Below are positions 25,971 through 35,986 of a stretch of DNA of 64,000 bases, piece after piece. The stretch spans positions 682,001 through 746,000 of the forward strand of contig WGMG01000006.1 of the NCBI GenBank assembly GCA_016125185.1, in the 5' to 3' direction. How positions within the stretch are numbered: position 1 is the stretch's first letter; each line of letters begins with the position of its first letter. The position numbers and the translations under genes are program-made. Source of the stretch: Armatimonadota bacterium. Its GTDB lineage: Bacteria > Armatimonadota > Fimbriimonadia > Fimbriimonadales > Fimbriimonadaceae. Under the pieces are notes generated by a model. The model was not told the origin of the DNA and ran no database searches. It saw only the letters and a list, made by a program, of their open reading frames with translations.

Positions 25971-26835
25971 TGGATTGCTCGCGTTTTCGAATCGCGTCCA
26001 GGACATCCTCTTTGATCTGAAGAGCATCAGAGTTTCCGGGATTGAGTTCGAGGGAACGATCCACCCAGTAAATGGCTTCGTTAGCTACATCGAAGTCGTG
26101 ATACAAGAGCCCGGAATAGATTTCCGCCAAAAGCAGGGCAAGCTTGCCGGATTCGGGATCGAGCCGCGCTCCTCGGTTGGCGGCGTCGAGGATTTGCTCG
26201 GATTTGGAAACCCAACCGTCAATGTCTCCCCAGTCGTTTTCAAACATTTGCTTGGCGTACCAGTAGCACACATCAGCATTATTCGGTTCTATCTCTAAGG
26301 CGCGGATTGGGCAGGCGTGGTCGGCTGTTTGAGATTGGACTTCTCGCTGGACTCGGCGGCAATCCTCAACGGTCGAGACATGATCGGCCAAGGCTTCATG
26401 GATGAGATTTGAATGAAAATGATGAAACCGAATGAGGGCGTCAACATCGCCCGGGGTGAGTTCCATCGCCCTGGCGGCAAAATCCTCAACTCGCTTCTTG
26501 ATCCAAAGAGTGGAATAAAAGCGGCAAGCGATGTAGCACTCGTTGACGTCGGAGGTAGAGAGAGTTACCTGTTCACGAAACATCGCGCGAGCTTTGGTGA
26601 CCTCACCATCGATGGCTAACTGAAGAACTCCGGCAATCTCCGGATACTGGGATCCGTACGTGCGGATCAAATCCTCGAAAACTTCCGCATGATGATCGAG
26701 CAACTTAGTAGGTAATCCGAAGATCGGGTCCGCGTCTTCCAAATCTGGATCGCCAAACGGAGAGCCGGATGCCTTCTTTCTATATGCGATCCCGGTAGCC
26801 ACCAATCCAACTCCAATCGCGGCAAGCCAGTTCAT
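25951..26835 (-). CDS. membrane-anchored TPR-like protein
   Basis: 294 residues. A short N-terminal hydrophobic segment (MNWLAAIGVGLVATGIAY) is followed by helical repeats of TPR type, clearest at the C-terminus (YWVDRSLELNPGNSDALQIKEDVL; ALEIEPNNADVCYWYAKQMF; AANRGARLDPESGKLALLLAEIY). TPR proteins serve as protein-binding scaffolds. Divergent from the oxidoreductase at 26874 by 38 bases. Confidence 0.7.
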   Translation of the reverse strand: MNWLAAIGVGLVATGIAYRKKASGSPFGDPDLEDADPIFGLPTKLLDHHAEVFEDLIRTYGSQYPEIAGVLQLAIDGEVTKARAMFREQVTLSTSDVNECYIACRFYSTLWIKKRVEDFAARAMELTPGDVDALIRFHHFHSNLIHEALADHVSTVEDCRRVQREVQSQTADHACPIRALEIEPNNADVCYWYAKQMFENDWGDIDGWVSKSEQILDAANRGARLDPESGKLALLLAEIYSGLLYHDFDVANEAIYWVDRSLELNPGNSDALQIKEDVLDAIRKREQSITPEQA

Positions 26836-26873
26836 GTCTCACTAAAGTATCCTCACCGCTGCATAATAAGTCT

Positions 26874-27824
26874 ATGTTCAAAGTTGGAGTCGTCGGCGCT
26901 GGGCGGCTGTCGCGAGTTCATGTCCGGCACCTGTCTCGAATTCCTGACATCTCATTCCTGGTCTACGATCACCACTTTGAACGGGCCGAGCAGTTGGCAA
27001 CCGAATGCGGAGGCACGGCGGTCGATTCCTTTTCCGGGCTCCTGGAGCAGGTCGATGCGGTCGATGTGATCACTCCCAACGACACGCACGGCGAGTATGC
27101 CGTCAAGGCAATTCAGGCGGGGAAGGCGACCTTTGTCGAGAAGCCTTTGGAGGCGTCGCTGGACGCGGCCAAGCAGATTCTCGACGCGGCCAACGACAGT
27201 GCGGCGACGGTCATGGTCGGTCAAGTGGTTCGTTACTTCGCCATGTACCGACGAGCGCACGACCTGGTCAAGGCGGGTTCGATTGGCAAACCCGCTGCGG
27301 TCCGAATGACACGTGGCGGTGGCATGCCGGGCGGTGAAGCAGGCTGGTTTGCCGACCATTCGCGGTCGGGCGGCGTCTTCATCGACCTCGCGGTGCATGA
27401 CTTCGACTGGTTACTTTGGACGATCGGTCGAGTGACAGAGGTCTATGCCAAATCGGTTGGATCTCAGTCAGGCCAGGGACCTGACTATGGCCTCGCGACA
27501 CTGACTTTCGACAACGGTTGCGTAGCTCATGTCGAATCGACTTGGATGGATAAAAACGAAAGCCGAACCGCGTTTGAAGTCTGCGGCTCCGGGGGCATGT
27601 TGGAGTTCGATTCGCGCACGACCCCGACCTTGCGAAGCGGCAGTCGGCTTGATCAGAACTTCTTGCCCGACGACGATCCGTTCTTCCTTCAACTGAAGGA
27701 CTTTGTGGAGGCGGCGCGCGACCACCGACCAGCACCGGTGCTTGTAGCCGACGCTTTTGCCGCGCTTCAGGTGGCTGATGCGTGTCTGCGAAGCGCTAAA
27801 TCCAACGCACCCGTCTTTCTATGA
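26874..27824 (+). CDS. Gfo/Idh/MocA family oxidoreductase
   Basis: NAD(P)-dependent sugar or inositol dehydrogenase family, 316 residues. N-terminal Rossmann fold VGVVGAGRLSRVH (4-16), the EKPLE motif with the conserved lysine (about 91-95), and a C-terminal GFO_IDH domain containing the conserved DLAVHDFDWL. Substrate unknown. CATAAT ends 6 bases before the ATG, and there is no ribosome binding site, so the message may be leaderless. Overlaps the next gene by ATGA. Confidence 0.88.
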   Translation: MFKVGVVGAGRLSRVHVRHLSRIPDISFLVYDHHFERAEQLATECGGTAVDSFSGLLEQVDAVDVITPNDTHGEYAVKAIQAGKATFVEKPLEASLDAAKQILDAANDSAATVMVGQVVRYFAMYRRAHDLVKAGSIGKPAAVRMTRGGGMPGGEAGWFADHSRSGGVFIDLAVHDFDWLLWTIGRVTEVYAKSVGSQSGQGPDYGLATLTFDNGCVAHVESTWMDKNESRTAFEVCGSGGMLEFDSRTTPTLRSGSRLDQNFLPDDDPFFLQLKDFVEAARDHRPAPVLVADAFAALQVADACLRSAKSNAPVFL

Positions 27825-28243
27825 CCGTCGGCGAACTTCTGGCTGAACTGAGGAACGCGAAGCCGGACTTCGTCCCGTTTCAGCCGTACGTTTGTGGGAT
27901 GCCAACGGCGGACGTGCCGACCGGTCACGATGATCCCATGCTTCGGGCCGCCATTCATGTCTATTTCGGCGACCAGAACGGGGCGCACGACCAGCTTCAA
28001 CCCCTTGAAGCGATGCCGGAGGCGTCGTATCTGCACGGCATCATCCACCGCCGCGAAGGCGACTTCTGGAATGCGAACTATTGGTTTCGGCAAGCCCGAT
28101 CGATCGCCCGCCAAATTGGCATCGATCCCGAAGACCTGACGGAGCGAGTTCAGGCATCTCCAGACCTGGATAACCTGCTCGCCGACGATCTGTTGGCCGA
28201 GTGGAAGTCGCTCGTTGATCTTCGTCTGCGACAACTAGGCTAA
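27821..28243 (+). CDS. conserved hypothetical protein
   Basis: 140 residues, soluble. The centre contains YLHGIIHRREGDFWNANYWFRQA, a phrase I associate with a conserved but uncharacterised bacterial family. Translationally coupled to the oxidoreductase through ATGA, so it likely acts in the same pathway. No catalytic motif can be named. Confidence 0.65.
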   Translation: MTVGELLAELRNAKPDFVPFQPYVCGMPTADVPTGHDDPMLRAAIHVYFGDQNGAHDQLQPLEAMPEASYLHGIIHRREGDFWNANYWFRQARSIARQIGIDPEDLTERVQASPDLDNLLADDLLAEWKSLVDLRLRQLG

Positions 28244-28248
28244 AAAGC

Positions 28249-28272
28249 GGCCAGGCTGATGAGAGCCTGGCC
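28249..28272 (+). terminator. probable hairpin terminator
   Basis: A 9-bp stem (GGCCAGGCT / AGCCTGGCC, loop GATGAG) 6 bases after the preceding stop codon. The T-tract is missing, so efficiency is doubtful. The 235 bases between it and the next gene show no further structure. Confidence 0.5.
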
Positions 28273-28507
28273 CAAGGACTTAACAGCATTTGCTGCCATT
28301 TTGGTTGGTTGTGAGGATCGCTCCAACCTTCCTGCCACTATAACTGCCCCTCGTGACGACCGCGTGACGGGGGCGCCCCGTACACCGTTAACCGTTATCC
28401 GAGAACCGGGAATCCAGAGTTGGATTGCGATTTCTTCGACCCATTTAACGCTTAAGCGAATCCTAAAAATGACACCGATAGTATATAACCACGATTTAGA
28501 ACTCGTC

Positions 28508-31021
28508 ATGGCCATGCCAGAACTGACCACGTGGGAGACTGAGCCGCTCCTCGAAGGCTACGACCCCGAAACCAAAGAAGGGGAATTTAAGATTGCGCCC
28601 GCCAAGTGGATTTGGTTGCCATCCGAGCGCACATTGCCATGCACGTTCGTGATGTTCCGCAAGCAATTCGAACTTGAAAAGGTTCCAAAGTTCGCCCGAG
28701 GGTGGATTGCGGCCGATAGCCGCTATGTTCTGTACGTGAACGGCGAGCGCATCCAATTTGGGCCGGCACCGCACGACCCTCGCCATGCCGAAGCCGACCC
28801 AGTCGATATCGCCCGCTATCTGAAGAAAGGGACCAATGTGATCGGTGTGCACGTGCTGTTCTACGGGCAAGGCGATGGCACATGGCCAACAGGCAAGCCT
28901 GGACTGATTTTCCGTGTGAACGTTGGAAGGGAAGTGATCGCGAGCGACAATACGTGGAAGTGCTCGGTCGATCGTTCACGGACGCCTGGCCGCGCAAAGC
29001 GCTGGTATCTGCGCGCTCTGCAGGAGGACTATGACGCGTCGAAGTTCTGGCACGGCTGGAACTTTGCAAATTATGCGACAGACCTCTATTGGTACGACGC
29101 CGAAGAGTTGAAGACGCCAGGAAATGCGGCGGCGATCGCTAGTCCGTACCCTTCCTACGGGGAAGACATCGCCCTTGCCCAAACCAAGGGCTCGACGCTG
29201 ATCGGCCGGTCGATCCCGATGATGGTGGAGGAAGAACTGCACGCCCCACTCTTCGAGTACTTCCGAGTCAATTGGAAGGGAAATCCGAACGACTGGTTCG
29301 ACTTTCGTGTGCCGGGGCTGATGGAGACCTCGCGTAGCGAACCTCCCGAACGGTTGGGGCCAGGATGCCATCTGCTCACCTACGAACTGCCTTTCCTGAT
29401 GATCGGCTGGCCGGAAGTATTTTGCTCGAAGGCACCCGAGGGCGCGATTATCGAACTGATCTGCCAGGAGAGTCGGTCCGACGATCAGACGTTGTTGGAT
29501 ACACAGTTCTTTGCTTGGACTCGGTTCCGGTTGAGCCCCGACCAGAGCAGGTACGAGCCCTTTGACTACGAAGCTTGTAAGTACATCCAGCTTCACGTCG
29601 AAGTCCCGCCCGGCAAGAGTATGAGTAGACCGAGTGTTTCTTTCCGGCGGCGTGTACTGCTCACTAACCACGCCCAAAGACTCGAGGTCGATAATCCGCG
29701 CCTGCAAATGCTGATGGTGGCGTCCGATCTGACCCTCAAGAATTCGGCCCAAGACATTGTCGTGGATGGCATGGCGCGCGAGCGACAGCAGTACGCCGGG
29801 GACTGCGCCCACCAGCTTCATGCCGTGCGCCAAGCACACGGAAACATCTCCATTTCTCGTCGCTTCCTTCGGCAGTTTGGCTATGGGCAAATGGAGAACG
29901 GCGTGTGGTTTGACTCCTGGCCGGCCTATGACCGCTACGCTCGCTTAGCCCAACGCCAGTTGGGGCTGACCAATTGGGGACCGCTGGTGGATCATTCCAT
30001 CGGGTTCGTGATCGAGCACATTAACCACTGGTTGCAAACCGGTGAGCGCCAACCGTACGAAGAGAATCGGGACCGCATCGTGCGGTTCATGGATTATCTT
30101 CAGACCATCACGGGGCTGGATGGCTTGCTTAGGGTCGAAGACCTTGGTACCGAAGCGGTGTGGCTAGATCATGACTCCTTCCAGGAGCAAGCGCACAAGA
30201 AACTGGCCTTCAATCTCTACGCTCTCCAGATGCGTGTGATGCTGGGCTGGATTGAGGGTGAGCCGCCGAATTTGGACTTGGAAATCGATGCGATCCGACG
30301 TCAGTTCTGGCATGACAAAGTGGGCGCTTTCATCAACAACCGTTACGAAATCGCCTCCCGCGGGGCGCGGTACTGTGACCGGTCGATTTCGCACCTCTTT
30401 TGGCTCCACGCGCACGGTATCGAGATCGCTCCCGACCTGACCAAGGCCATCGACCTACTGGTCCGCCAACCCAAGTCGCTTGGCATCGGCTATCCGGCGA
30501 ATTCGGTTTGGCGGCATTGGGCATTGGCAAGAATCGGGCGCGTTGATCTGATCATCGACGAGTTGATGACGAGATGGGCGACGATGGCCTCGGTTCGGCA
30601 GACGACCACGATTCAGGAGATGTGGAACGCCGTTCCGGGTGGGAAGGATCAGATGAGTCATTGCGCCGTTGCCCCGACCATCGCGATGCACCAAGCGGTG
30701 CTTGGTGCCGGTCAGAATCCTGATGGAAGTTGGTTCATTCGACCGCAGATGGGCAGTCTGAGGTCCATCGATATTCATAGCTGGACTCCGTTCGGCAAGC
30801 TATGCTTCAAGGCAGATCTGGGCTTGGACGACTACGTTTGCCGTCTCATCAAACCGTCGGGAATGCCACTCACAATCCGGACTTCGACGCCACTTGAGTT
30901 ACCATTCCGGGACCGTGGTCATGAGTTCTCGACCGACCTTACCGAGATGTCCCTGGTCGAATTCCGGCTCTCGCCGTACGCGGAGAATAGGCTGATCTAC
31001 GAAATCGAAAAGGTGGACTGA
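28508..31021 (+). CDS. alpha-L-rhamnosidase-like glycoside hydrolase (GH78-like)
   Basis: 837 residues from ATG 28508; the frame is open to 28259 but the extra residues look non-coding and ATG 28469 is the other candidate. The N-terminal part has the rhamnosidase N-domain pattern (FRKQFEL...GWIAADSRYVLYVNGERI...KKGTNVIGVHVLFYG); the middle has the DGMARERQQYAGD block, equivalent to the GH78 catalytic-acid motif, starting an (alpha/alpha)6 barrel; a beta-sandwich follows. No signal peptide, so probably cytoplasmic hydrolysis of imported oligosaccharides. Substrate unproven. Confidence 0.75.
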   Translation: MAMPELTTWETEPLLEGYDPETKEGEFKIAPAKWIWLPSERTLPCTFVMFRKQFELEKVPKFARGWIAADSRYVLYVNGERIQFGPAPHDPRHAEADPVDIARYLKKGTNVIGVHVLFYGQGDGTWPTGKPGLIFRVNVGREVIASDNTWKCSVDRSRTPGRAKRWYLRALQEDYDASKFWHGWNFANYATDLYWYDAEELKTPGNAAAIASPYPSYGEDIALAQTKGSTLIGRSIPMMVEEELHAPLFEYFRVNWKGNPNDWFDFRVPGLMETSRSEPPERLGPGCHLLTYELPFLMIGWPEVFCSKAPEGAIIELICQESRSDDQTLLDTQFFAWTRFRLSPDQSRYEPFDYEACKYIQLHVEVPPGKSMSRPSVSFRRRVLLTNHAQRLEVDNPRLQMLMVASDLTLKNSAQDIVVDGMARERQQYAGDCAHQLHAVRQAHGNISISRRFLRQFGYGQMENGVWFDSWPAYDRYARLAQRQLGLTNWGPLVDHSIGFVIEHINHWLQTGERQPYEENRDRIVRFMDYLQTITGLDGLLRVEDLGTEAVWLDHDSFQEQAHKKLAFNLYALQMRVMLGWIEGEPPNLDLEIDAIRRQFWHDKVGAFINNRYEIASRGARYCDRSISHLFWLHAHGIEIAPDLTKAIDLLVRQPKSLGIGYPANSVWRHWALARIGRVDLIIDELMTRWATMASVRQTTTIQEMWNAVPGGKDQMSHCAVAPTIAMHQAVLGAGQNPDGSWFIRPQMGSLRSIDIHSWTPFGKLCFKADLGLDDYVCRLIKPSGMPLTIRTSTPLELPFRDRGHEFSTDLTEMSLVEFRLSPYAENRLIYEIEKVD

Positions 31022-31068
31022 AAGTCCCCGCCGAAAACCGGAAAAGGCTTAGAATCGTAGGTGAGACC

Positions 31069-32085
31069 ATGATCGCTCCCATCTTTGCCGCCTTTGCCCT
31101 GGCCTCGTTGCAGACTGGCAAACCTTCGATTGCGCTGTCGGCAATGCCGCGCGAGCCATTGGGGGAAGAAACCATGCTCGACGCCCTGCGCGACGAGATT
31201 CGATTGGAGGTTCAGGGAGCCTACGTCAGCGTCAAGTGGAGCGATTTGGAGAATGATCAGCCGTTCAATGCGAAAGCGATGCAGGATGCTCTTGGCATGG
31301 CAAAGTTCATCGGCGGCGACTCGATTGTGGTGTGCATCAAGGCCGTCGATACAAGCGTGAAATCGGTTCCGATCGCCTATGCGACGCGAAAGTTCGACGA
31401 CCCGGAGGTCGTGAAGCACTGGGAAGACATGCTTCAGCAAGTGATTCCGCTCCTGCCGAAGCAGACAAAAGCGATCGCATTGGGCAACGAGGTGGATGTG
31501 TACTTCCACAATCATCCTGACGAGTTACCGAGCTTCATGGAGTTGGTCAAGACGACGCGCGCGTTCCTAAAGGGGGCGGGGGTTAAGGCGCCGATCGGCA
31601 TGATTACAAGTTTTGACGGCCTTCAACGCCATCCCGATTTGGTGAAGCAGATTCAGTCTGGGTTCGACGTGACGATGATGACGTACTACCCGTTGGATCA
31701 GACTTTCCAGGTTCTGCCAATGGAGGATGTGGGCAGGCACTTCGATTCGATGCTGGCAGTCGCGGGATCAAAGCCGCTTTTCCTGACGGAAGTTGGGTGC
31801 CCGGCAGGGGAGTCCAACAAAAGCAGTGAAGACCTACAGGCTCAGTTTGTGGCCAAAGTATTCGACCAGCTTAAGCAGCGGGGAAGCAAGATCAGTTTCG
31901 CCAACTACTTCATGCAGGGCGACTATCCCAACCAAATGCTCGACATGTTCGAGCAGTATTATCAATTCAAGGACGACAACTTCCGCAGCTACCTGGGGAC
32001 GCTGGGACTGAGGAAGTCCGATGGTACGCCTCGAAAGGCGTACGCCGAATTTAAGCGGCAGATGCGCGCCTGGGTGGGCGAGTAG
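31069..32085 (+). CDS. secreted TIM-barrel glycoside hydrolase-like protein
   Basis: 338 residues. N-terminal signal-like segment (MIAPIFAAFALASLQTG). The sequence follows a clan GH-A barrel: IALGNEVDVYF puts a candidate acid/base Glu at the end of strand 4, MMTYYPLD is typical of strand 6, and LTEVGCP supplies the candidate nucleophile at strand 7. AGGTGA precedes the ATG. It follows the GH78-like gene by 47 bases, so the two probably act on the same glycan. The family number is uncertain. Confidence 0.7.
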   Translation: MIAPIFAAFALASLQTGKPSIALSAMPREPLGEETMLDALRDEIRLEVQGAYVSVKWSDLENDQPFNAKAMQDALGMAKFIGGDSIVVCIKAVDTSVKSVPIAYATRKFDDPEVVKHWEDMLQQVIPLLPKQTKAIALGNEVDVYFHNHPDELPSFMELVKTTRAFLKGAGVKAPIGMITSFDGLQRHPDLVKQIQSGFDVTMMTYYPLDQTFQVLPMEDVGRHFDSMLAVAGSKPLFLTEVGCPAGESNKSSEDLQAQFVAKVFDQLKQRGSKISFANYFMQGDYPNQMLDMFEQYYQFKDDNFRSYLGTLGLRKSDGTPRKAYAEFKRQMRAWVGE

Positions 32086-32319
32086 CCTACTTCAGAATTC
32101 GGCGCGTGCCTTTGACCGCCACGTAGAGTCGGGCGTATCGAGAAACCTTCGAACGAAGAAAATTCAACATAAGAACCAAAACCCTCCAATTTCCATCGGA
32201 GACAGGTTGAGTATAAAGCGGTTTGTGAGGTTTTTGAGTTCAGAAACCTAAACCTGGCAGACTTGCCGAGACAAACCCGGTAAAGCGGTCGGGACAGCCT
32301 CTCAAGTAAACTTTGAGGC

Positions 32320-33516
32320 ATGAATCCTGGGTTCGAAACCTGGCTCTCCGACCAACTCCAAGTCCTCCGCGACCAAAACCTGTACAAGGTGCCGAAGATT
32401 CTCGAATCGCCAGCCGGTGGCCGCGTTCGGATGAACGGCAAGGAGGTCGTGAACCTCTCTAGCAATAACTACCTGGGACTTGCGAACCACCCGAAAGTGC
32501 GCCAGGCTGCCCTCGATGCGATCGAGAAGTGGGGCGTCGGCGCAGGTGCGGTCCGATGGATCGGCGGCACGATGACGGTTCACCAGGAATTGGAAGAGAA
32601 GCTGGCCGAGTTCAAGCATACGGAGGCTGTTCTGGTTTTCACCGGTGGATTCACGGCCAACTCCGGGTGCATTCCTGCAGTTTTGACCGATAAGGACGTG
32701 GTCATCAGCGACGAGTTGAACCATGCGTCGATCATTGATGGCGTGCGCCTTAGTCCAGCTGAGTACAAGAAGTCGGCGGGCTGGGTTTATGGCCATAAGG
32801 ACATGGACCAGCTTGAGGACTGTCTGAAGCGAGCCAACGAGAAAGGCTTTGCCAAGAAGATGATCATCACTGACGGCGTGTTCTCGATGGACGGCGATAT
32901 CGCGCCGTTGCCTGCGATCGTCGAACTGGCCGAGAAGTACGACGCGTTCGTGATGGTGGACGATGCCCACGCCAGCGGCGTACTGGGTAAGAACGGCGCC
33001 GGCTCGACGTCGCACTTCAACCTTTATGGTCGAGTCGACATCCAACTCGGAACCTTGTCAAAGGCCCTCGGCGTCATGGGCGGATACATCGCGGGATCGC
33101 AGAACCTGAAGGAGTGGTTGATCAACCGCGGCCGACCGTATCTCTTCAGCACGGGGCACCCGCCGATGGTTGCGGCGGCGCTGATCGCGGCGCTGGATAT
33201 CATGCAAACCGACCCTGAGCCGATGAAGAAGCTTTGGGACAACGCTAACTGGTGGAAGAAGGCTCTGGCCGAGGAAGGCTTCGACACGATGGGTAGCGAA
33301 ACTCCGATTACGCCGGTTTACGTCGGCGATGAAGGGAAGGCCCAGCAGATGGAGAAGATGCTTTGGGATGAGGGCGTCTATGCCCTTGCGATCGTCTTTC
33401 CAACGGTTGCTAGAGGTAAGGCTCGATTGCGCACGATGCCGAGCGCAGCGCATACTCAGGAAGACCTCGATTTTGCGCTTCAGGCGTTCAAGCGGGTTCG
33501 CGACAAGCTGAAATAA
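32320..33516 (+). CDS. kbl: glycine C-acetyltransferase (2-amino-3-ketobutyrate CoA ligase)
   Basis: PLP enzyme of the alpha-oxoamine synthase family that links glycine and acetyl-CoA, working with threonine dehydrogenase. 398 residues: [51 protein letters not shown] and [13 protein letters not shown] with the PLP lysine near residue 247. The family also includes BioF; the match is closer to Kbl and no bio or tdh gene is near. TAAACT ends 7 bases before the ATG. Confidence 0.9.
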   Translation: MNPGFETWLSDQLQVLRDQNLYKVPKILESPAGGRVRMNGKEVVNLSSNNYLGLANHPKVRQAALDAIEKWGVGAGAVRWIGGTMTVHQELEEKLAEFKHTEAVLVFTGGFTANSGCIPAVLTDKDVVISDELNHASIIDGVRLSPAEYKKSAGWVYGHKDMDQLEDCLKRANEKGFAKKMIITDGVFSMDGDIAPLPAIVELAEKYDAFVMVDDAHASGVLGKNGAGSTSHFNLYGRVDIQLGTLSKALGVMGGYIAGSQNLKEWLINRGRPYLFSTGHPPMVAAALIAALDIMQTDPEPMKKLWDNANWWKKALAEEGFDTMGSETPITPVYVGDEGKAQQMEKMLWDEGVYALAIVFPTVARGKARLRTMPSAAHTQEDLDFALQAFKRVRDKLK

Positions 33517-33546
33517 GAAGAGAGGGCTCAATCGAGCCCTCTCTTC
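33517..33546. terminator. bidirectional terminator
   Basis: Perfect 13-bp stem GAAGAGAGGGCTC / GAGCCCTCTCTTC with loop AATC, between convergent kbl and the outer-membrane-like gene. Confidence 0.85.
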
Positions 33547-33566
33547 AACTTGATCCGTTTTCGAAT

Positions 33567-34163
33567 TTAGACGCGGAAGCCAACGCCAACTGTGACGAGG
33601 TTGCCTGAGTTACCGCCTCGGTGGAGGTACAGGAAACCGGCGTCAATGCTGACTTCGCTCGAAACATGGTACGAGCCCTTCACGCCAGCCATCAGGTTGG
33701 TGGACTTGTCGACCGAGTCGTAGTACAGACCGCCGCAAAGCTGCCAGTTGAGAGGCATTTCGCCCTGGGTGGCCATGTCCTTGAAGTAAAGGAACGTGAA
33801 GTCGTTCTTTCCGTTGAATCCATCACCGCCGAGAACGCCGATTCCGACCGATGCGTCGGACTCAATGTACTGTCGATAGGTGAAGTCCCAGATGTTGGCG
33901 CCGGCAGCTCGTGAGAACATGCCACCGAAGACACCAGGACCCTTTGCGCTCTCGCTAACGGCCTTCTCGAACGAGACGACATAGCCGTTGGAAGAGCCGC
34001 CGCCATTGACGGTGTACCGAGCGAACGGGCTGTAGTTGATGTACAGACCCTGCTTGGTGCTGCTGGAGGCCAGGTCAGACTTCGAAACTGCTCCAAACTG
34101 AGCATTGGCAGAAACAGCTCCAAGTGCCGCCCCTACTACGATTGCATATTTTAGGACTTTCAT
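33567..34163 (-). CDS. outer-membrane beta-barrel-like protein
   Basis: 198 residues from ATG 34163 (SD GGGAGA at 3 bases). A classical signal peptide (MKVLKYAIVVGAALGAVSANA) is followed by alternating beta-strand segments (GLYINYSPFARYTV, VSIDAGFLYLHRGG) and a C-terminus LVTVGVGFRV ending in an aromatic-X pattern, as in small outer-membrane barrels. Suggests a diderm envelope. No family named. Confidence 0.7.
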   Translation of the reverse strand: MKVLKYAIVVGAALGAVSANAQFGAVSKSDLASSSTKQGLYINYSPFARYTVNGGGSSNGYVVSFEKAVSESAKGPGVFGGMFSRAAGANIWDFTYRQYIESDASVGIGVLGGDGFNGKNDFTFLYFKDMATQGEMPLNWQLCGGLYYDSVDKSTNLMAGVKGSYHVSSEVSIDAGFLYLHRGGNSGNLVTVGVGFRV

Positions 34164-34283
34164 TTTCTCCCTACGAAACGGACGATCCATACTCCGTTAC
34201 GGATGCGTGAATTGTACGTGATTTGTTTCGTTCGACGCAAGAAAATTTAGGTTCAAGTGAGTCTGGTACCCTTTAGGGAACCG

Positions 34284-35954
34284 ATGCCAGATGAGAAAAC
34301 AGTGACGTATGACCCGCTGATCGAGCTAATGAAGCGGTTCGAGAACGTTCGGATCAGCGATTCCGGCACGGACGCATTCGAAGGTTTGTCCATTGAGGAC
34401 CAGCTTAAAAAGCACATCGTAGACGGGGTGAAAAAGAACCTTGAATCCCGTTTGGAAGAGGCGCTGAAGACATATTCGCCGCTCGATATCATCAACGAGA
34501 TTCTCCTCGACGGTATGAAGACCGTCGGCGAACTTTTCGGATCGGGCAAGATGCAGTTGCCGTTTGTTCTGCAAAGCGCAGAGGTGATGAAGACGGCGGT
34601 TCGATTCCTCGAACCCCTGATGGAGAAGACCGAAGGATCGGAAAAGGGATCGGTCTTGCTGGCAACGGTGGCGGGTGACGTTCACGACATCGGCAAGAAC
34701 CTGGTCGACATCATTCTTTCTAATAACGGTTACCGGGTTGTGAACATCGGCATCAAGCAGCCGATCTCGGCGATCATCGAGGGAGCCCAGCGCGGCAATT
34801 GCCAGGTGATCGGCCTTAGCGGCCTCTTGGTGAAGAGCACGTTGATCATGCGCGACAACCTTCTCGAACTGAACGAGCGGGGCCTCCATCACTATCCAGT
34901 CATTCTTGGTGGCGCGGCGCTGACGCGAGCTTACGTTGAGGAGGACCTTCGGTCGATCTACCGAGGAAAGGTTTATTACGCACAGGACGCCTTCGAAGGG
35001 CTTCGGCTGATGGAGTCGGTCAATGACATTGATTTCACTGCCGAGACCGACGAAAGTGGGGAAGAGGAGTTTGCGCCGCGAGTGACCTCGCACCGACTGG
35101 ATGCGCTTGAGAAGGACTTGTACGTGTTCGATGGCGTTCGGTCCGAAATTCAGCCACTGGCCGAAAGTCCGGCTCTGCCATTCTATGGTGCCAAAAAGCA
35201 GACTCGATTTGGCATCTTCGAACTTTACAAATTCATCAATCCGATCGCTCTTTACCGCGGCCAATGGCAGTTCAAACGACAAGAGGGGATGGGCAATCTT
35301 GAGTTCAACGAATGGCTGAAGGAGAACGTCGATCCGATCTTTGATCGGATGTGTCGCGAACTTGCGAGTGTGCTTCAGCCGAGAGTGAAGTGGGGCTACT
35401 TCCCGTGTAACAGCGAGGGCAATGACCTGATTATCTATCAGGAGGATGCGGCGACTGAGCGGCTACGGTTCTCTTTCCCGCGTCAGCGGGACGGGCGTCG
35501 GCTTTGTTTGGCCGACTTCTTCCGACCGGTCGGCGAAGCGCCAGACACCGTTGGTTTTCAGATCGTGACCGTCGGCGCGGAAGTCAGCAAGCAAGAGCGA
35601 GCGCTGTTTGAGAAAGGGGACTTTCAGGACTACCTTTTCACGCACGGCATGGGGGTTGAGACGGCGGAGGCGTTGGCCGAATATTGGCACAAAATGGTAC
35701 GGCAGGAGATGGGAATCGCCGACCAAGAGCCGGACGATATGAGGCTCCTGTTCAGCGCGAAATACCATGGTGCGCGGTACTCGTTTGGGTATCCGGCGTG
35801 TCCAAACCTGGAAGACCAGAGCAAGCTTTTCGAACTGCTTCAGCCGGAGGACATCGGTGTGGAGCTAACCGAGGAGTTCATGCTGAACCCGGAGCAGAGC
35901 ACGAGCGCCATCATTGTTCACCACCCTGAAGCAAAGTACTTTAATATCAGGTGA
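34284..35954 (+). CDS. MetH C-terminal half: cobalamin-binding and reactivation domains
   Basis: 556 residues from ATG 34284 (AGGGAACCG before it; GTG 34257 is possible). It corresponds to the second half of B12-dependent methionine synthase: helical cap domain (about 20-105), Rossmann B12 domain with GDVHDIGKN (D132, H134, G137) and a serine loop near LSGLLVKS, then the AdoMet-binding activation domain (about 285-556) with RYSFGYPACPNLEDQ. The homocysteine and methyltetrahydrofolate domains are missing and no partner gene lies nearby. No cobalamin riboswitch is seen upstream. Confidence 0.88.
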   Translation: MPDEKTVTYDPLIELMKRFENVRISDSGTDAFEGLSIEDQLKKHIVDGVKKNLESRLEEALKTYSPLDIINEILLDGMKTVGELFGSGKMQLPFVLQSAEVMKTAVRFLEPLMEKTEGSEKGSVLLATVAGDVHDIGKNLVDIILSNNGYRVVNIGIKQPISAIIEGAQRGNCQVIGLSGLLVKSTLIMRDNLLELNERGLHHYPVILGGAALTRAYVEEDLRSIYRGKVYYAQDAFEGLRLMESVNDIDFTAETDESGEEEFAPRVTSHRLDALEKDLYVFDGVRSEIQPLAESPALPFYGAKKQTRFGIFELYKFINPIALYRGQWQFKRQEGMGNLEFNEWLKENVDPIFDRMCRELASVLQPRVKWGYFPCNSEGNDLIIYQEDAATERLRFSFPRQRDGRRLCLADFFRPVGEAPDTVGFQIVTVGAEVSKQERALFEKGDFQDYLFTHGMGVETAEALAEYWHKMVRQEMGIADQEPDDMRLLFSAKYHGARYSFGYPACPNLEDQSKLFELLQPEDIGVELTEEFMLNPEQSTSAIIVHHPEAKYFNIR

Positions 35955-35986
35955 TTCTGCTGGTAGGTTTGTGAGAAACTAGGGGG

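Noticed and set aside
28259-28507. 83-residue N-terminal extension of the GH78-like protein
   Set aside because: It starts in the terminator hairpin and has no domain similarity; ATG 28508 fits the enzyme's expected start.
32086-32319. Glycine riboswitch before kbl
   Set aside because: The 234-bp gap was read for paired aptamer cores; none was recognised.
34164-34283. Cobalamin riboswitch before the MetH half
   Set aside because: The gap is only about 120 bases and no B12-box-like sequence is visible.
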